The notes beneath the pieces are model-generated. The model worked only from the letters and a program-made list of their open reading frames with translations. It did no database searches and had not been told where the DNA came from. From NCBI RefSeq assembly GCF_040545875.1, contig NZ_JBEPMR010000001.1: a stretch of 64,000 nucleotides of DNA; one strand, 5' to 3'. Positions 26,101-33,900 of the stretch are shown here, piece by piece; the stretch's first letter is position 1; each line of letters opens with the position of its first letter. The translations under genes and the position numbers were made by a program. This DNA comes from Faecalicatena_A orotica. GTDB taxonomy: Bacteria; Bacillota; Clostridia; Lachnospirales; Lachnospiraceae.

Positions 26101-27560
26101 TCAAATATAACGGCTGCCCGGTCCGGATACAGCTGCATCATCTCATCCAGCTTTTGTGCAATACATTTTTCACGTTCATACCATGTATCCGTCTGGTTAA
26201 AATCAAAGATGACCCTCTCCTCGGTCTCCTCGCCAAGCAGGGAGAGGCAGGATATCGGCTTGTCCGGTTCCCGGAGGGCTTCTTTTAGGATGCGTGAAAG
26301 CGTTTCATGGAGCTTCTCTATTTCCTGTTCACTGAAAATCTGTGTCAGATAATCATAATCTACCGTAAACTGGTTTTCTCCGTCGCGGCTGCTTAAATGA
26401 ATGCACAGCGCTTCGCTCTGGTAACCACTGTACAGCCACCGGCCTTCCAGAAAAACACGGGCCCCTCTTAAATGGTCCATCTTACCGTTCTGATAGGACA
26501 GCACAATGTGGAACAAAGGCTCGTTTCCTTCGTGGCCGCCTTCCTGAGCCAGTTTTTTTATATATTCAAACGGGATTCTTTGATGGCACAATAAGGAAAA
26601 CCAGTCAGACTGAAGCTTTTCATTAAACTGGTTCCATGACATCGAAATATCAAGTTCATTTACAAACGGCAGTGTATTGACAAACATCCCGCCGGCCTGC
26701 TTTTCCCTGTAATTGAGTCTGTTGATTGTCGGCACACCGATGCAGAATCTCTCCTGCCCTTTCATGCGCCTTAAGTAAATCGCCAGACCCATGTAAAAGA
26801 CCGCAAACGGAGAAACCTTCTCTTTCTCACAAAAACTGCCAATCAGACGGTTCAGGCGATTGGATAACCGGTATGATTTACGATAACCGACAGGGCTTAC
26901 GAGAGCACACTGGTACTCTTTTGCCAGTCCCGGTGAAATATTTTTCAAAGCCTCTTTCCAGTACCTTTTATCTTTCTCAAAGGCTTTGGATTGTAAATAA
27001 TTTTGTTCATTTATGATATGCTCCTCATAAAACGGGACAGCCTCATGATCAGGCTTAAGACCGCTAAGGAGCCGGAAATAATTATGAATGATATGATTGG
27101 TAACCAATGCGTGAGACCATGCATCGGCGATGATGTGGTGTACTCTTGTAAGGATCCCGCCACTGCTCTCAGATGTCTTAAATAATAACATCTCACACAG
27201 GGAATGGTCCTCGAGCATAAAATGCTCTCTGGCAACAGAATGGAACCAGGTCGTAAGCCCTTCCTCATCCGTTTCCGTGAAATCGAATAAAGCTGTCCTT
27301 CCCGGCAGTTCCTCTGTAATATATTGTCCGGGCTTTCCGTCCCTCACTGTGATTCTTGTGCGAAGAGACGGAAATGCCCGGAACGCAAGTTCCATGCACG
27401 TCTGAAGATACTCCAGATTTAGATTCCCTTCTATTTTCAGTGCTGTACATATGTTGTTCATGGGGAGTCCCGGGTGTGCCATTTCCAGGTTCCAGATATT
27501 CATCTGGCTGGAGGATAATGGCAGGCAGTTCATATCTGACAATTTATCTTCTCCGTACAT
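20187..27560 (-). CDS. Dimodular nonribosomal peptide synthetase with terminal reductase (C-A-T-C-A-T-R)
   Basis: A 2457-residue megasynthetase. C1 (about 10-440) has HHIIADA at 141-147. A1 (about 455-955) has TSGSTGLPK at 626-634 and NQYGPSEAT at 761-769, with core lysine K949. T1 carries S1001 in SGGDSL. C2 (about 1060-1480) has HHIISDG at 1182-1188. A2 (about 1500-1990) has TSGTTGKPKG at 1650-1659 and K1980. T2 carries S2030 in QGGTSL. The reductase (about 2100-2440) has TGASGYLG at 2106-2113 and Y2265-xxx-K2269. An N-terminal C domain implies an acylated starter; the NAD(P)H-dependent reductase implies release as an aldehyde or alcohol. AGGAG lies 8 nt before the ATG. It heads a coupled operon 15 nt after galE. 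There is no thioesterase or dedicated exporter. Confidence 0.96.
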   Translation of the reverse strand: MYGEDKLSDMNCLPLSSSQMNIWNLEMAHPGLPMNNICTALKIEGNLNLEYLQTCMELAFRAFPSLRTRITVRDGKPGQYITEELPGRTALFDFTETDEEGLTTWFHSVAREHFMLEDHSLCEMLLFKTSESSGGILTRVHHIIADAWSHALVTNHIIHNYFRLLSGLKPDHEAVPFYEEHIINEQNYLQSKAFEKDKRYWKEALKNISPGLAKEYQCALVSPVGYRKSYRLSNRLNRLIGSFCEKEKVSPFAVFYMGLAIYLRRMKGQERFCIGVPTINRLNYREKQAGGMFVNTLPFVNELDISMSWNQFNEKLQSDWFSLLCHQRIPFEYIKKLAQEGGHEGNEPLFHIVLSYQNGKMDHLRGARVFLEGRWLYSGYQSEALCIHLSSRDGENQFTVDYDYLTQIFSEQEIEKLHETLSRILKEALREPDKPISCLSLLGEETEERVIFDFNQTDTWYEREKCIAQKLDEMMQLYPDRAAVIFEGKRISYKELGRQAGIISERIREITGDEQGTVALLMERSDRLFAALTGIIFSGNSWLFIDTELPSMRKEELLADSHALFVITDDSQALDGEDARKVMLWGQDTAVHVLEFTALISGKDSPVSTDPIVLSQPDDLAYLVYTSGSTGLPKAVEVEQHSVVNLAAAMQPLYPKGAVLSICNVGFDAFLLESVSALLNGKTIVMASGQEMNHPRKIGRLILNYDAGFMALTPSRLSAYMAEEEFRKALSHLETIICGGESFPLQLYRTLSGLTSAVVYNQYGPSEATVAVSHAAVNGRESVNIGAPLQNCRIYILDEYMNPLPPGSAGEIYIGGECLARGYHSREKLTKESFLADPFIKGARIYRTGDYGKWSEDGRIFYLGRKDDQVKLLGHRIELSEIESVLMLHPGVWTAAVTVSEGMLTAYFAGDEELTEEALLTYAANYLPRYLIPAAAVRVEKLPLTTNGKVDFRLLEKPVITNEQVHPADEVEEVLLDIWKRVLKREELGVQSDYFRSGGDSLNAVLMLLEVEKEFSRSISVTELYGCSTLRRLGNLIRGKAVESGNRKAGIKKAQEQAFYPLTPSQESFYVLQQLDETKISYNMPMAFRLGTWLDFPRLEQAFRKMAEQDPVLRTVFMIESGQVTARVLPQSDFRMEWMEAAGFEEAMHHFVRPFDLEKGPLFRAAMVKLPENEPGLLLDMHHIISDGISMQILLHRLDLYYRGGEVKVPELTYADYAWWVKENSGQGRDSCRKFWMEQMRNSLPEKTLPLDRPRPPVFDGKGAEHCFVLPEALSGSIKEFCEEHEVTPFILLLSVYGLLVSRYSGSEKVVAGTPVSGRHEQNMEEMTGVFVHTLPVFIHADPELTFETYLHNVRHTVSGMLDHQEISLEELTGLSGAERSRDRNTLFDILFTMTPLQKEDVTIGGADLIYMPYDTHAVKMDLNLEVTYMKGGYRFRFEYAKSLFDEVTIAFYGRCCVQGLKEVLKHPEKRLGVIEMLDAADRIRLLEQPRRIRTPYDAAPVDCLLDETAAANPDRIAVQWGDGQFDTFGTLKEKSDLLASVLENKGITAGDKVAFLTKRTGLMPVLMFGILKAGAAYVPVDPSFPKERIRYMLEQAGVRLAVYGHEELVLDGMPCEALVWDEEELLRLKGDSVFHRKHQSSDAANVIFTSGTTGKPKGAVMLHRALSNLSAHLEPLLGTWDEKILCASNCVFDVFTTETILALGKGYPVSIADEEEMLLPWKMAERIRRDRVTILQLTPSRLQMCLGDESFCASLSGIHRIILLGEPWGMELKRRLKDLTDARIFNIYGPTETSVHNCQGDITDEDSIHIGKPIGNCRYYLLDEKGKPLPPTAVGEIYIAGECLSAGYIGQPELTEEVFVPDCYSKEEKMYRTGDLGRLRADGNWQCLGRVDTQLKLNGHRIEPLEIAEAMQQSGMVKEAAVVPVLRDGIPEYLRGAAVAAPGYQEGALREFLLERLPDYMIPSEILTLTEMPRTASGKTDLKKLALPDIKSAAEAGEREMSEIAALWREVLGKDPDPEVSFFEQGGTSLMAILILNRYHQKQYDFSINDFYHYPTLDAQEKLLSGKKRDGEQKTAQEQTVTPEIPRKSAGVDECICSLGAILLTGASGYLGSYILKKLLEYGGEKVYCLVRGNGERLKEVLDTYFDSGFYEKYAGRIEIATGDITKEGFGLPQDIYDKMVQEVTRVFHCAADVRHYAPPEELNRTNIEGTAEVLHFVKKAGAAMMHMSTVSVAGNRLLEEPGRTYTFHEEDLDAGQNWQDNPYVKSKLLAEKLVDDAVKEGAHARIFRIGRLAANSYNGKFQKNPQSNAYYRLIKGILELGMMPEALYHQPIELTPVNQAAEAVVRLSGSTGGTYHIYCPYETEIGPLAKACAPIERVSADDFEHMLEKRMTESDSPYIQALAQVWYEGKTDGSMVQLRQDKTLKKLAELDFWWQKPDIDKQKMCFLQEGSEGKV

Positions 27561-27575
27561 TTTGCTTTCTCCTAT

Positions 27576-28610
27576 TTACTTTTCTGTCTGGCCGGCAGTT
27601 CTGTAACCGTCCGGGTTCATGGACTGCCATCTCCAGGAATCCTCACACATTTCCTCGATTCCTCTTTCGGCCGTCCAGCCGAGTTCTTCTTTTGCTTTTG
27701 AGGCATCACAGTAGCAGGTGGCAATGTCTCCCGCACGGCGCGGCTTGATCTGATATGGTATTTCCCTGCCACATGCCTTCTCGTAGGCCTTTACCACATC
27801 CAGCACACTGTATCCAACTCCTGTTCCAAGGTTATAAATGTGGACGCCTTTGCTGGTCTTTAGCTTTTCAATTGCCTTGACATGTCCGACAGCCAGATCA
27901 ACTACATGGATATAGTCACGCACCCCTGTGCCGTCCGGTGTGTCATAATCATCCCCGAATACCCCCAGACAGTTCAATTTCCCGACTGCAACCTGTGCGA
28001 TATAAGGTACAAGGTTATTCGGGATTCCTTTCGGATCTTCTCCAATCAGCCCCGATTTATGTGCCCCAATCGGGTTAAAATAACGAAGGAGCATCACATT
28101 CCACTCAGGATCTCCGGTATGCAGATCTGTCAGAATCTGCTCCAGCATCCCCTTCGTCCGTCCATATGGGTTTGTGATCTCTCCCTTCGGGCAGTTTTCA
28201 GTAATTGGAATCTCTGCAGGATCCCCATAAACTGTCGCGGATGAACTGAAAATAATGTTCTTACAGCCATGCTTCCTCATCACATCGCATAGGATTAACG
28301 TCCCGGTAATGTTATTGTGATAGTACTCCCAGGGCTTCTCCACGGATTCCCCGACCGCCTTCAGTCCCGCAAAGTTGATGACAGCTTCAATATCTTCCTT
28401 TTCAAAAACCGGGTCCAGATCTTCCCTGTTCAGAATGTCCCCTTTATAGAACTTGAGAGTCCTGCCTGTGATATTCTGGACTCTTTCCAGTGCCGTCTCG
28501 CTTGAATTATACAGATTGTCCACTACGACAACCTCATATCCTCTCTCCAACAGTTCCACACATGTATGACTCCCTATATATCCTGCTCCGCCTGCTACTA
28601 AAATTGCCAT
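27576..28610 (-). CDS. galE: UDP-glucose 4-epimerase
   Basis: A 344-residue short-chain dehydrogenase-type epimerase interconverting UDP-glucose and UDP-galactose. The NAD-binding GGAGYIGSHT lies at residues 7-16 and the catalytic NPYGRTK (Y-xxx-K) near residue 150; the C-terminal sequence and length are standard for GalE. AAAGGA precedes the ATG at 28610. It lies 67 nt after a sugar nucleotidyltransferase gene and only 15 nt before the NRPS gene, so the three may share a transcript. Its usual role is in cell-surface and galactose metabolism; a link to the peptide is not evident. Confidence 0.94.
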   Translation of the reverse strand: MAILVAGGAGYIGSHTCVELLERGYEVVVVDNLYNSSETALERVQNITGRTLKFYKGDILNREDLDPVFEKEDIEAVINFAGLKAVGESVEKPWEYYHNNITGTLILCDVMRKHGCKNIIFSSSATVYGDPAEIPITENCPKGEITNPYGRTKGMLEQILTDLHTGDPEWNVMLLRYFNPIGAHKSGLIGEDPKGIPNNLVPYIAQVAVGKLNCLGVFGDDYDTPDGTGVRDYIHVVDLAVGHVKAIEKLKTSKGVHIYNLGTGVGYSVLDVVKAYEKACGREIPYQIKPRRAGDIATCYCDASKAKEELGWTAERGIEEMCEDSWRWQSMNPDGYRTAGQTEK

Positions 28611-28677
28611 GATTTACTTCCTTTCTCTACTGATGTCCTGTTACCGGCGCCTGCTGCGCCTCTATCCTGCTGATTCC

Positions 28678-29598
28678 TTATTTCCAGAGATGCATCGGAT
28701 ATGTACCGTTTTCTTTCATCCCGGCAACAGCATCCACAACGCTCTGCTTATCTTCCTTATAGGTAATACCGTACCATCTGTCTTTTGACTCCAGTACTTT
28801 CACGGTTGCCTTTCCTTCTTCAATGAGTTCGCCTACAACCGTCGGGAGGAAATATTCGCATTTCAGCGGATTCTCCTTCAGATTCTTTTCAAGGAACTTT
28901 GGAAAACGCATCTGGAGCTCCTTGATCATGCTTGCAGTAAAGCCAAACATGTTCAAAGATACAATACATTCCGGGTCAATCTTCGTCCAGCTCTTACCGC
29001 CGTCTTCTGTAAATGCCGCGCCATCCTTTGTCTTTTCTATCTGCGTACGTTCTGTAATTCCTGTCAGATACCCCGCTTCATCAGTCTCACAGACACCGCG
29101 TGACACAGAACCGTTCTCTGTCATCGTCTTAATCAGGTGATATCCGACCATAGCATACCTGTATTTGTCATCATCTTCATTCTGTGAAAGATAATTGTAT
29201 ATTTCCTTTAATGCATGCACTCCATAGTAGTCGTCCGCATTGATAACCGCAAAAGGTCCGTCCACAACATTCCGGCAGCTTAAGATGGCATGACCTGTAC
29301 CAAATGGCTTCACACGGCCTTCCGGAACAGAAAATCCTTCTGGCAGATCTTCAAGCTTTTGATATACATAATCCACTTCCATGAATTCGCTGATTCTATC
29401 TCCTATGCTGGAGCGGAATTCTTCGTCAAACTCTTCCTTAATAATAAAAACAACCTTCTCAAACCCTGCCCGTCTGGCATCATAAATGGAAAAATCCATG
29501 ATGATATGCCCTTCTTCATCTACAGGATCAATCTGCTTCAAGCCGCCATAACGGCTGCCCATTCCCGCAGCCATAATCACTAATACTGGTTTTTTCAT
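28678..29598 (-). CDS. Sugar-phosphate nucleotidyltransferase family protein
   Basis: A 306-residue NTP-transferase. The N-terminal signature VIMAAGMGSRYGGLKQ binds the nucleotide, and VINADDYYG supplies the metal-binding acidic pair. The protein resembles the UDP-glucose pyrophosphorylase-like nucleotidyltransferases of Clostridia. The frame is open further upstream, but GAGGTG is placed 7 nt before the ATG at 29598. With galE downstream, it may provide UDP-sugars. The exact sugar and nucleotide cannot be assigned from sequence alone. Confidence 0.85.
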   Translation of the reverse strand: MKKPVLVIMAAGMGSRYGGLKQIDPVDEEGHIIMDFSIYDARRAGFEKVVFIIKEEFDEEFRSSIGDRISEFMEVDYVYQKLEDLPEGFSVPEGRVKPFGTGHAILSCRNVVDGPFAVINADDYYGVHALKEIYNYLSQNEDDDKYRYAMVGYHLIKTMTENGSVSRGVCETDEAGYLTGITERTQIEKTKDGAAFTEDGGKSWTKIDPECIVSLNMFGFTASMIKELQMRFPKFLEKNLKENPLKCEYFLPTVVGELIEEGKATVKVLESKDRWYGITYKEDKQSVVDAVAGMKENGTYPMHLWK

Positions 29599-29790
29599 AT
29601 CCAAACACCTCTTTCCGATTTGATTACGACCCCGTATAATCACATACGAATTTAATATAGTCACATCTTTCGATTTTTTTACTTCATTTTCGTTTTTAAA
29701 ATCACATGACTATTATACATCTTAATATTCCTGGGGTCAATGTACTAAATTATTATATCATATAAGTGCCGCTTAGGCCACTTGATAAAC

Positions 29791-29822
29791 AAAAAACAGG
29801 CGGTTCACTCCGCCTGTTTTTT
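29791..29822. terminator. Strong bidirectional terminator
   Basis: A perfect 13-bp stem (29791-29803 with 29810-29822) flanks a 6-base loop, with A-rich and T-rich outer ends so it works on either strand. It begins 4 nt past the ABC-F stop and terminates that minus-strand gene. Between it and 29598 lies AT-rich sequence that should hold the promoter of the nucleotidyltransferase gene. Confidence 0.9.
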
Positions 29823-29825
29823 ATT

Positions 29826-31640
29826 CTAATTTCCGCCTGTTTTCTGTGCCTCAATTTTTTCCGCAAGATCATTCAGATAGACCCAGCGTTCCATTTTCTC
29901 TTCCAGTTCCTTTTCTGCCAGTTCTTTTTTCTCAAGCAGCTCATTTAATTTTGCTGAATTTGTGGCATTTTTAAGAACTTCGTCCTCCAGAGATTCTATT
30001 TTCTCTTCAAGTGCGGCAATCGTCTCATCGATTGTTTCATATTCTTTCTGCTCTTTATATGAGAACTTCAGCTTTACCGGGCTGTTCTGCTTCCAGTCCC
30101 TGCTGCTCTTCTTTTCTTCAGGAGCATCCACTGGCCCGGCCGTTGCCGCACCGGATGCAGCATTTCGCTGCCTTGCCTCTATGTAATCCGTGTAGCCGCC
30201 TTCGTACTGCACAAGCCGGCCATCCCCCTCAAACGCAAAAACCCTGTCCACAACATTATCAAGGAAATACCTGTCATGTGAAACTGTGATTACGATTCCC
30301 GGAAAGCTGTTCAAATAATCTTCGAAAATCGTCAGCGTAGGAATATCAAGATCATTGCACTCATCTATCAGCAGGCAGTTCGGCCCTGCCTGAAGGATTC
30401 CGAGCAGATACAGCCGCTTCTTCTCCCCTCCCGAAAGCTTTTCAATAGGGGAATACTGCATATCAGGGGTAAACAAAAACCGTTCCAGCATTTGCGAAGC
30501 AGTAATCCTGCCCTGTCTGGTCGGAATATATTCCGCAATATCGCGTACATAATCAATGACTCTCTGGCTTGTATTCATATCCGGTACTTCCTGGGCGAAA
30601 TAACCGATCTTTACCGTCTCACCGATTTCTATACTTCCGGAATCCGGCTGGAGTATTCCGGCAATCATCTTAATCAGGGTTGACTTTCCGCAGCCGTTGG
30701 GGCCTACGATACCAAGGCGCTGGTTCCTCAAAACGATATAGTCAAAATCTTTTACCATGATTCTGCTTCCATAACTCTTACTCACATGGTGAAGCTCTAT
30801 CGTCTTTTTGCCCATGCGTGTTTCGACGGAATCCATCTCTACCAGCTGGGGCTGGACCGGGGCATTACCGTTTTTCAGTGCTTCCAGTCGTTCCAGTCTG
30901 GCCCGCTGCTTAGTGCTCCTCGCCCGGCAGCCTCTGGCTGCCCACTCGAGCTCCATCCTCAGGACGCTCTGGCGCTTTCTTTCGCTCGCCTGCTCCATCT
31001 CTTCCCGCTGTGCCTTCATCTCAAGGAACCTTGAATAGTTTGCTTCATAGGCATAGAGCTTCCCATAGCTGATCTCCAGAATCTTATTCGTCACTTTATC
31101 CAGAAAATATCTGTCATGGGTCACCATCAGGACGACGCCCCTGTACCTCTTCAGATAGTCCTCCAGCCAGTTTATCATGTCTTCGTCCAGATGATTGGTC
31201 GGCTCGTCCAGAATCAGGACGTCCGCAGGTTCTACCAGAACCTTTGCGAGCGCCGCCCTCTTCTTCTGGCCGCCGGATAAATGCCCCATGACTGCCTCAT
31301 GGTCAGTAAGTCCCAGATGGTTCAATATACTTTTCGCATCACTCTCTACATTCCAAACATCCTGCTTCTGTCCTGCAAGCACATAAGATAAAACAGATGC
31401 CTCCTCCGGGAATTTCTGGTTCTGCGGCAGATAACCGGCTTTCATCCCATTCTGCCTGACCACCTGCCCGTCATCTGGTTCTTCCAGCCCGGCTATGATT
31501 CTCAGTAAGGTGGTCTTGCCGGTCCCGTTAATTCCGATGATCCCGATCTTATCTCCCTCATGGATTCCGCAGGAAACATCATCAAAGATGACTTTTTCTC
31601 CGTAAATTTTACTGATATGCTCTATATTTAAAACATTCAT
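29826..31640 (-). CDS. ABC-F family ATPase (ribosome-associated, Uup-like)
   Basis: A 604-residue soluble protein with two ABC ATPase domains joined by a charged linker, and a C-terminal coiled coil of about 80 residues. NBD1 has Walker A GINGTGKTT, signature LSGGQKKRAAL and Walker B LILDEPTNHLD. NBD2 has GPNGCGKST and LSGGEKKRLYL, but its Walker B region reads LLIDECNDLDIP instead of DEPTNDLD, a one-residue shortening. There are no membrane segments. ABC-F proteins act on the ribosome in translation or antibiotic protection; the C-terminal coiled coil resembles Uup/EttA-related members. A single-gene unit with a strong terminator. Confidence 0.92.
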   Translation of the reverse strand: MNVLNIEHISKIYGEKVIFDDVSCGIHEGDKIGIIGINGTGKTTLLRIIAGLEEPDDGQVVRQNGMKAGYLPQNQKFPEEASVLSYVLAGQKQDVWNVESDAKSILNHLGLTDHEAVMGHLSGGQKKRAALAKVLVEPADVLILDEPTNHLDEDMINWLEDYLKRYRGVVLMVTHDRYFLDKVTNKILEISYGKLYAYEANYSRFLEMKAQREEMEQASERKRQSVLRMELEWAARGCRARSTKQRARLERLEALKNGNAPVQPQLVEMDSVETRMGKKTIELHHVSKSYGSRIMVKDFDYIVLRNQRLGIVGPNGCGKSTLIKMIAGILQPDSGSIEIGETVKIGYFAQEVPDMNTSQRVIDYVRDIAEYIPTRQGRITASQMLERFLFTPDMQYSPIEKLSGGEKKRLYLLGILQAGPNCLLIDECNDLDIPTLTIFEDYLNSFPGIVITVSHDRYFLDNVVDRVFAFEGDGRLVQYEGGYTDYIEARQRNAASGAATAGPVDAPEEKKSSRDWKQNSPVKLKFSYKEQKEYETIDETIAALEEKIESLEDEVLKNATNSAKLNELLEKKELAEKELEEKMERWVYLNDLAEKIEAQKTGGN

Positions 31641-31723
31641 AAGAATATTCCTCCCTTTTCGACCTTTCTATCATAAGGGATTTTCCTAAAAACGTCAACT
31701 TGCCGGAGCTTAATTCTACTTCA

Positions 31724-32605
31724 TCAATTTGATTTCGCTGCACCCAGATATTCTTCAAGGCAGATTCCCTGCTTCATGATTTCTTTGGCCGCCTTTTTCC
31801 CGACATATCTGTAATGCCACGGTTCGTAGCCAATCCCCGTGATATCACTTTTATCAGTGGGATAACGCAGTATAAAGCCGTACTCCGCGCAATGCTTCAT
31901 CAGCCACTTCTGTTCAGCAGTCTCTTCCTGTGCCTCGTCGAGCCCTTGGTAGGAACTCGACACAATGTCAAGGGCCAGTCCCAGCTGGTGTTCACTCGTA
32001 CCGGGAGGGGCCACCCATACCGCCGCCTGTTTCTCTGCCTCTTCTCTGGAAGCGCCATTTGACATGTTCATGCTGACCTGCTCCTCAAATAATGTGGTCT
32101 GCTTTTCCAGTGACCTGTATGAGGAACATATAACCGGGGACAGCCCTTCGCCTTCGGCTGCATCCAGCATTGCCTTCAGGTCATCATAAATCCTCGAATC
32201 CACGGCTTCACCATCTGTTAATTCTGTCAGCTCCACGGAATACCCATCCGGAACAAGATGGCTGCTATTTACAAGGATCAGATTCCATGCAGATGCATCT
32301 ATCTCATATTCCGCAGTATCTGAATTCACACCTTCCTTATCATTTGCAGATACTTTCTTCTGTGAATTATCAATATCGGCTGATGTCTCTACCACTTTCT
32401 GCTTTTTCTCCGCACGTACCACCTGATGTTCAGATGCGGTATATTTCTGTGCGAACAGAACCGTACCCATAAGGACAATACTGCCTGTAAATACAAGGAT
32501 CCTGATACGCCGCTGCCTTCTTCTCCTTGCCATCCAGTGCCTTCTCTTCATTTCACTTTTATATAAAGCAGGGTCCTCTGCCTCTGAATAAAAATCTTCC
32601 TGCAT
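31724..32605 (-). CDS. Membrane-anchored D-alanyl-D-alanine carboxypeptidase, VanY type
   Basis: A 293-residue protein with a cytoplasmic basic N-terminus (RRRRQRRIRI), one membrane helix (about 45-65) and an extracellular peptidase domain. The zinc ligands of the VanY/M15B family are visible in SEHQLGLALDI and in EPWHYRYV. It would trim the terminal D-Ala from peptidoglycan stem peptides; without vanH/A genes there is no sign of a glycopeptide-resistance cluster, so a housekeeping wall role is likely. A GTG at 32647 opens the frame, but AAAGGAG lies directly before the ATG at 32605. Confidence 0.88.
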   Translation of the reverse strand: MQEDFYSEAEDPALYKSEMKRRHWMARRRRQRRIRILVFTGSIVLMGTVLFAQKYTASEHQVVRAEKKQKVVETSADIDNSQKKVSANDKEGVNSDTAEYEIDASAWNLILVNSSHLVPDGYSVELTELTDGEAVDSRIYDDLKAMLDAAEGEGLSPVICSSYRSLEKQTTLFEEQVSMNMSNGASREEAEKQAAVWVAPPGTSEHQLGLALDIVSSSYQGLDEAQEETAEQKWLMKHCAEYGFILRYPTDKSDITGIGYEPWHYRYVGKKAAKEIMKQGICLEEYLGAAKSN

Positions 32606-32772
32606 AGAGCTCCTTTCCCATAACAATTCCCGTTCTATGTCATTCACATTTCTCTAAAGCTTATATCATCGTATTAGCATATTTATTTTACCAGATAAAT
32701 TTGAGAAGTCGACACTATTTTACAATTTTCATTCTTTTTTAATAAAATAGGATTCCTCTTCCAGACTATACT

Positions 32773-33717
32773 TTAAATGTCCTGCACCTCATGATAAATC
32801 TTACTCAGGGCTGCCGCAGACTCTTTCAGTTTCTCCTTCTCCTGTGCATTCAGGGGGATTTCTATGATGTCTTCTGCCCCGTTAACGCCGAGCACGGTCG
32901 GCAGGCCAATGCAGACATGGTTGATTCCATAATGTCCCTGGGCAAGGCTTGATACAGTCAAAATGGAATGCTCATCCCTGACAAGTGCCTGTGCGATTCG
33001 TTTTACAGCCATCGCAACCGCATAGAATGTGGAACCTTTTCGATCTATAATCTCATATGCACTGTCTCTGACTTCCTCATAAATCTCATTCAACTGGAGA
33101 CTGTCCCTTGTTCTCCCGTGCTGGCGGCAGTATTCATCCACAGGGAGTCCTGCCACAGTCGCACTGCTCCATGCAGCCAGCTCGCTGTCGCCGTGCTCAC
33201 CGATCATCCATGCATGTATATTCCGGTAATCCAGATTAAACTTCTTTCCCAGAAGATATTTCAGCCTCGCCGTATCCAGTACCGTCCCACTCCCAATCAC
33301 ACGTCCTGCCGGAAATCCCGAAAGTTTCAGTGCAAGGCTTGTAAGGACATCCACCGGATTTGTAACAATTAAAAGAATACATTCAGAATTGTATTTTACT
33401 ATCTCCGGAATGATCTGGCGGAATACTTTCGCATTCTTTGCCGAAATATCGAGCCTTGTCTCTCCCGGCATCTGGTTCGCCCCTGCCGTGACAACGACCA
33501 GATAGGCATCCTTCAAATCTGAGTAATCCCCTGCGTAGATGTCCGAAGGTACGGTAAAAGGAATTCCGTGCCCGATATCCAGCGCTTCCCCCTCCGCCTT
33601 TCGTTTGTCAATATCAATCAGAACCATTTCATTAAAAAGACCGCTCTCGACCAGTGTATAGGCGGTTGTGGCACCTACACCGCCGCATCCGATAATTCCG
33701 CATTTCTGAATATTCAT
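32773..33717 (-). CDS. ldh: L-lactate dehydrogenase
   Basis: A 314-residue NAD-dependent enzyme reducing pyruvate to L-lactate. The Rossmann motif GCGGVGATTAY is near the N-terminus. The substrate-specificity loop reads AGANQMPGETR, where Gln marks lactate rather than malate dehydrogenase, and the catalytic histidine lies in IGEHGDSE. Length is normal. The ATG at 33717 has AAGGAG upstream. It is a single gene, divergent from a GntR-controlled ABC operon. Confidence 0.94.
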   Translation of the reverse strand: MNIQKCGIIGCGGVGATTAYTLVESGLFNEMVLIDIDKRKAEGEALDIGHGIPFTVPSDIYAGDYSDLKDAYLVVVTAGANQMPGETRLDISAKNAKVFRQIIPEIVKYNSECILLIVTNPVDVLTSLALKLSGFPAGRVIGSGTVLDTARLKYLLGKKFNLDYRNIHAWMIGEHGDSELAAWSSATVAGLPVDEYCRQHGRTRDSLQLNEIYEEVRDSAYEIIDRKGSTFYAVAMAVKRIAQALVRDEHSILTVSSLAQGHYGINHVCIGLPTVLGVNGAEDIIEIPLNAQEKEKLKESAAALSKIYHEVQDI

Positions 33718-33800
33718 CTCATAATCTCCTTTTCAAATGTGTATGTCATTCTCTGTACACAGGTTATTATTACCAAATTCTTTTATTTTCTATTCCCCTA

Positions 33801-33852
33801 TTGACAAATATATCTTCCGGGCTTAATCTGTATATATAGACATATACAGATT
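33801..33852 (+). promoter_or_regulatory. Promoter and GntR operator of the ABC cassette
   Basis: TTGACA at 33801-33806 is followed after 17 bases by a weak TAATCT. Overlapping this -10 region is a perfect inverted repeat AATCTGTATAT-N6-ATATACAGATT at 33825-33852, with a further TATACAG copy just downstream. Its position over the promoter and the YtrA-type GntR encoded in the operon suggest autoregulation. Confidence 0.7.
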
Positions 33853-33900
33853 ATATACAGTCATAGGCGCCTATACACAGTACACGTCAGGAGGGATTTT

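Noticed and set aside
31724..32605. Glycopeptide-resistance locus suggested by the VanY-type gene
   Set aside because: There are no vanH, vanA or vanX genes and no vanRS pair next to it; a housekeeping carboxypeptidase is more likely.
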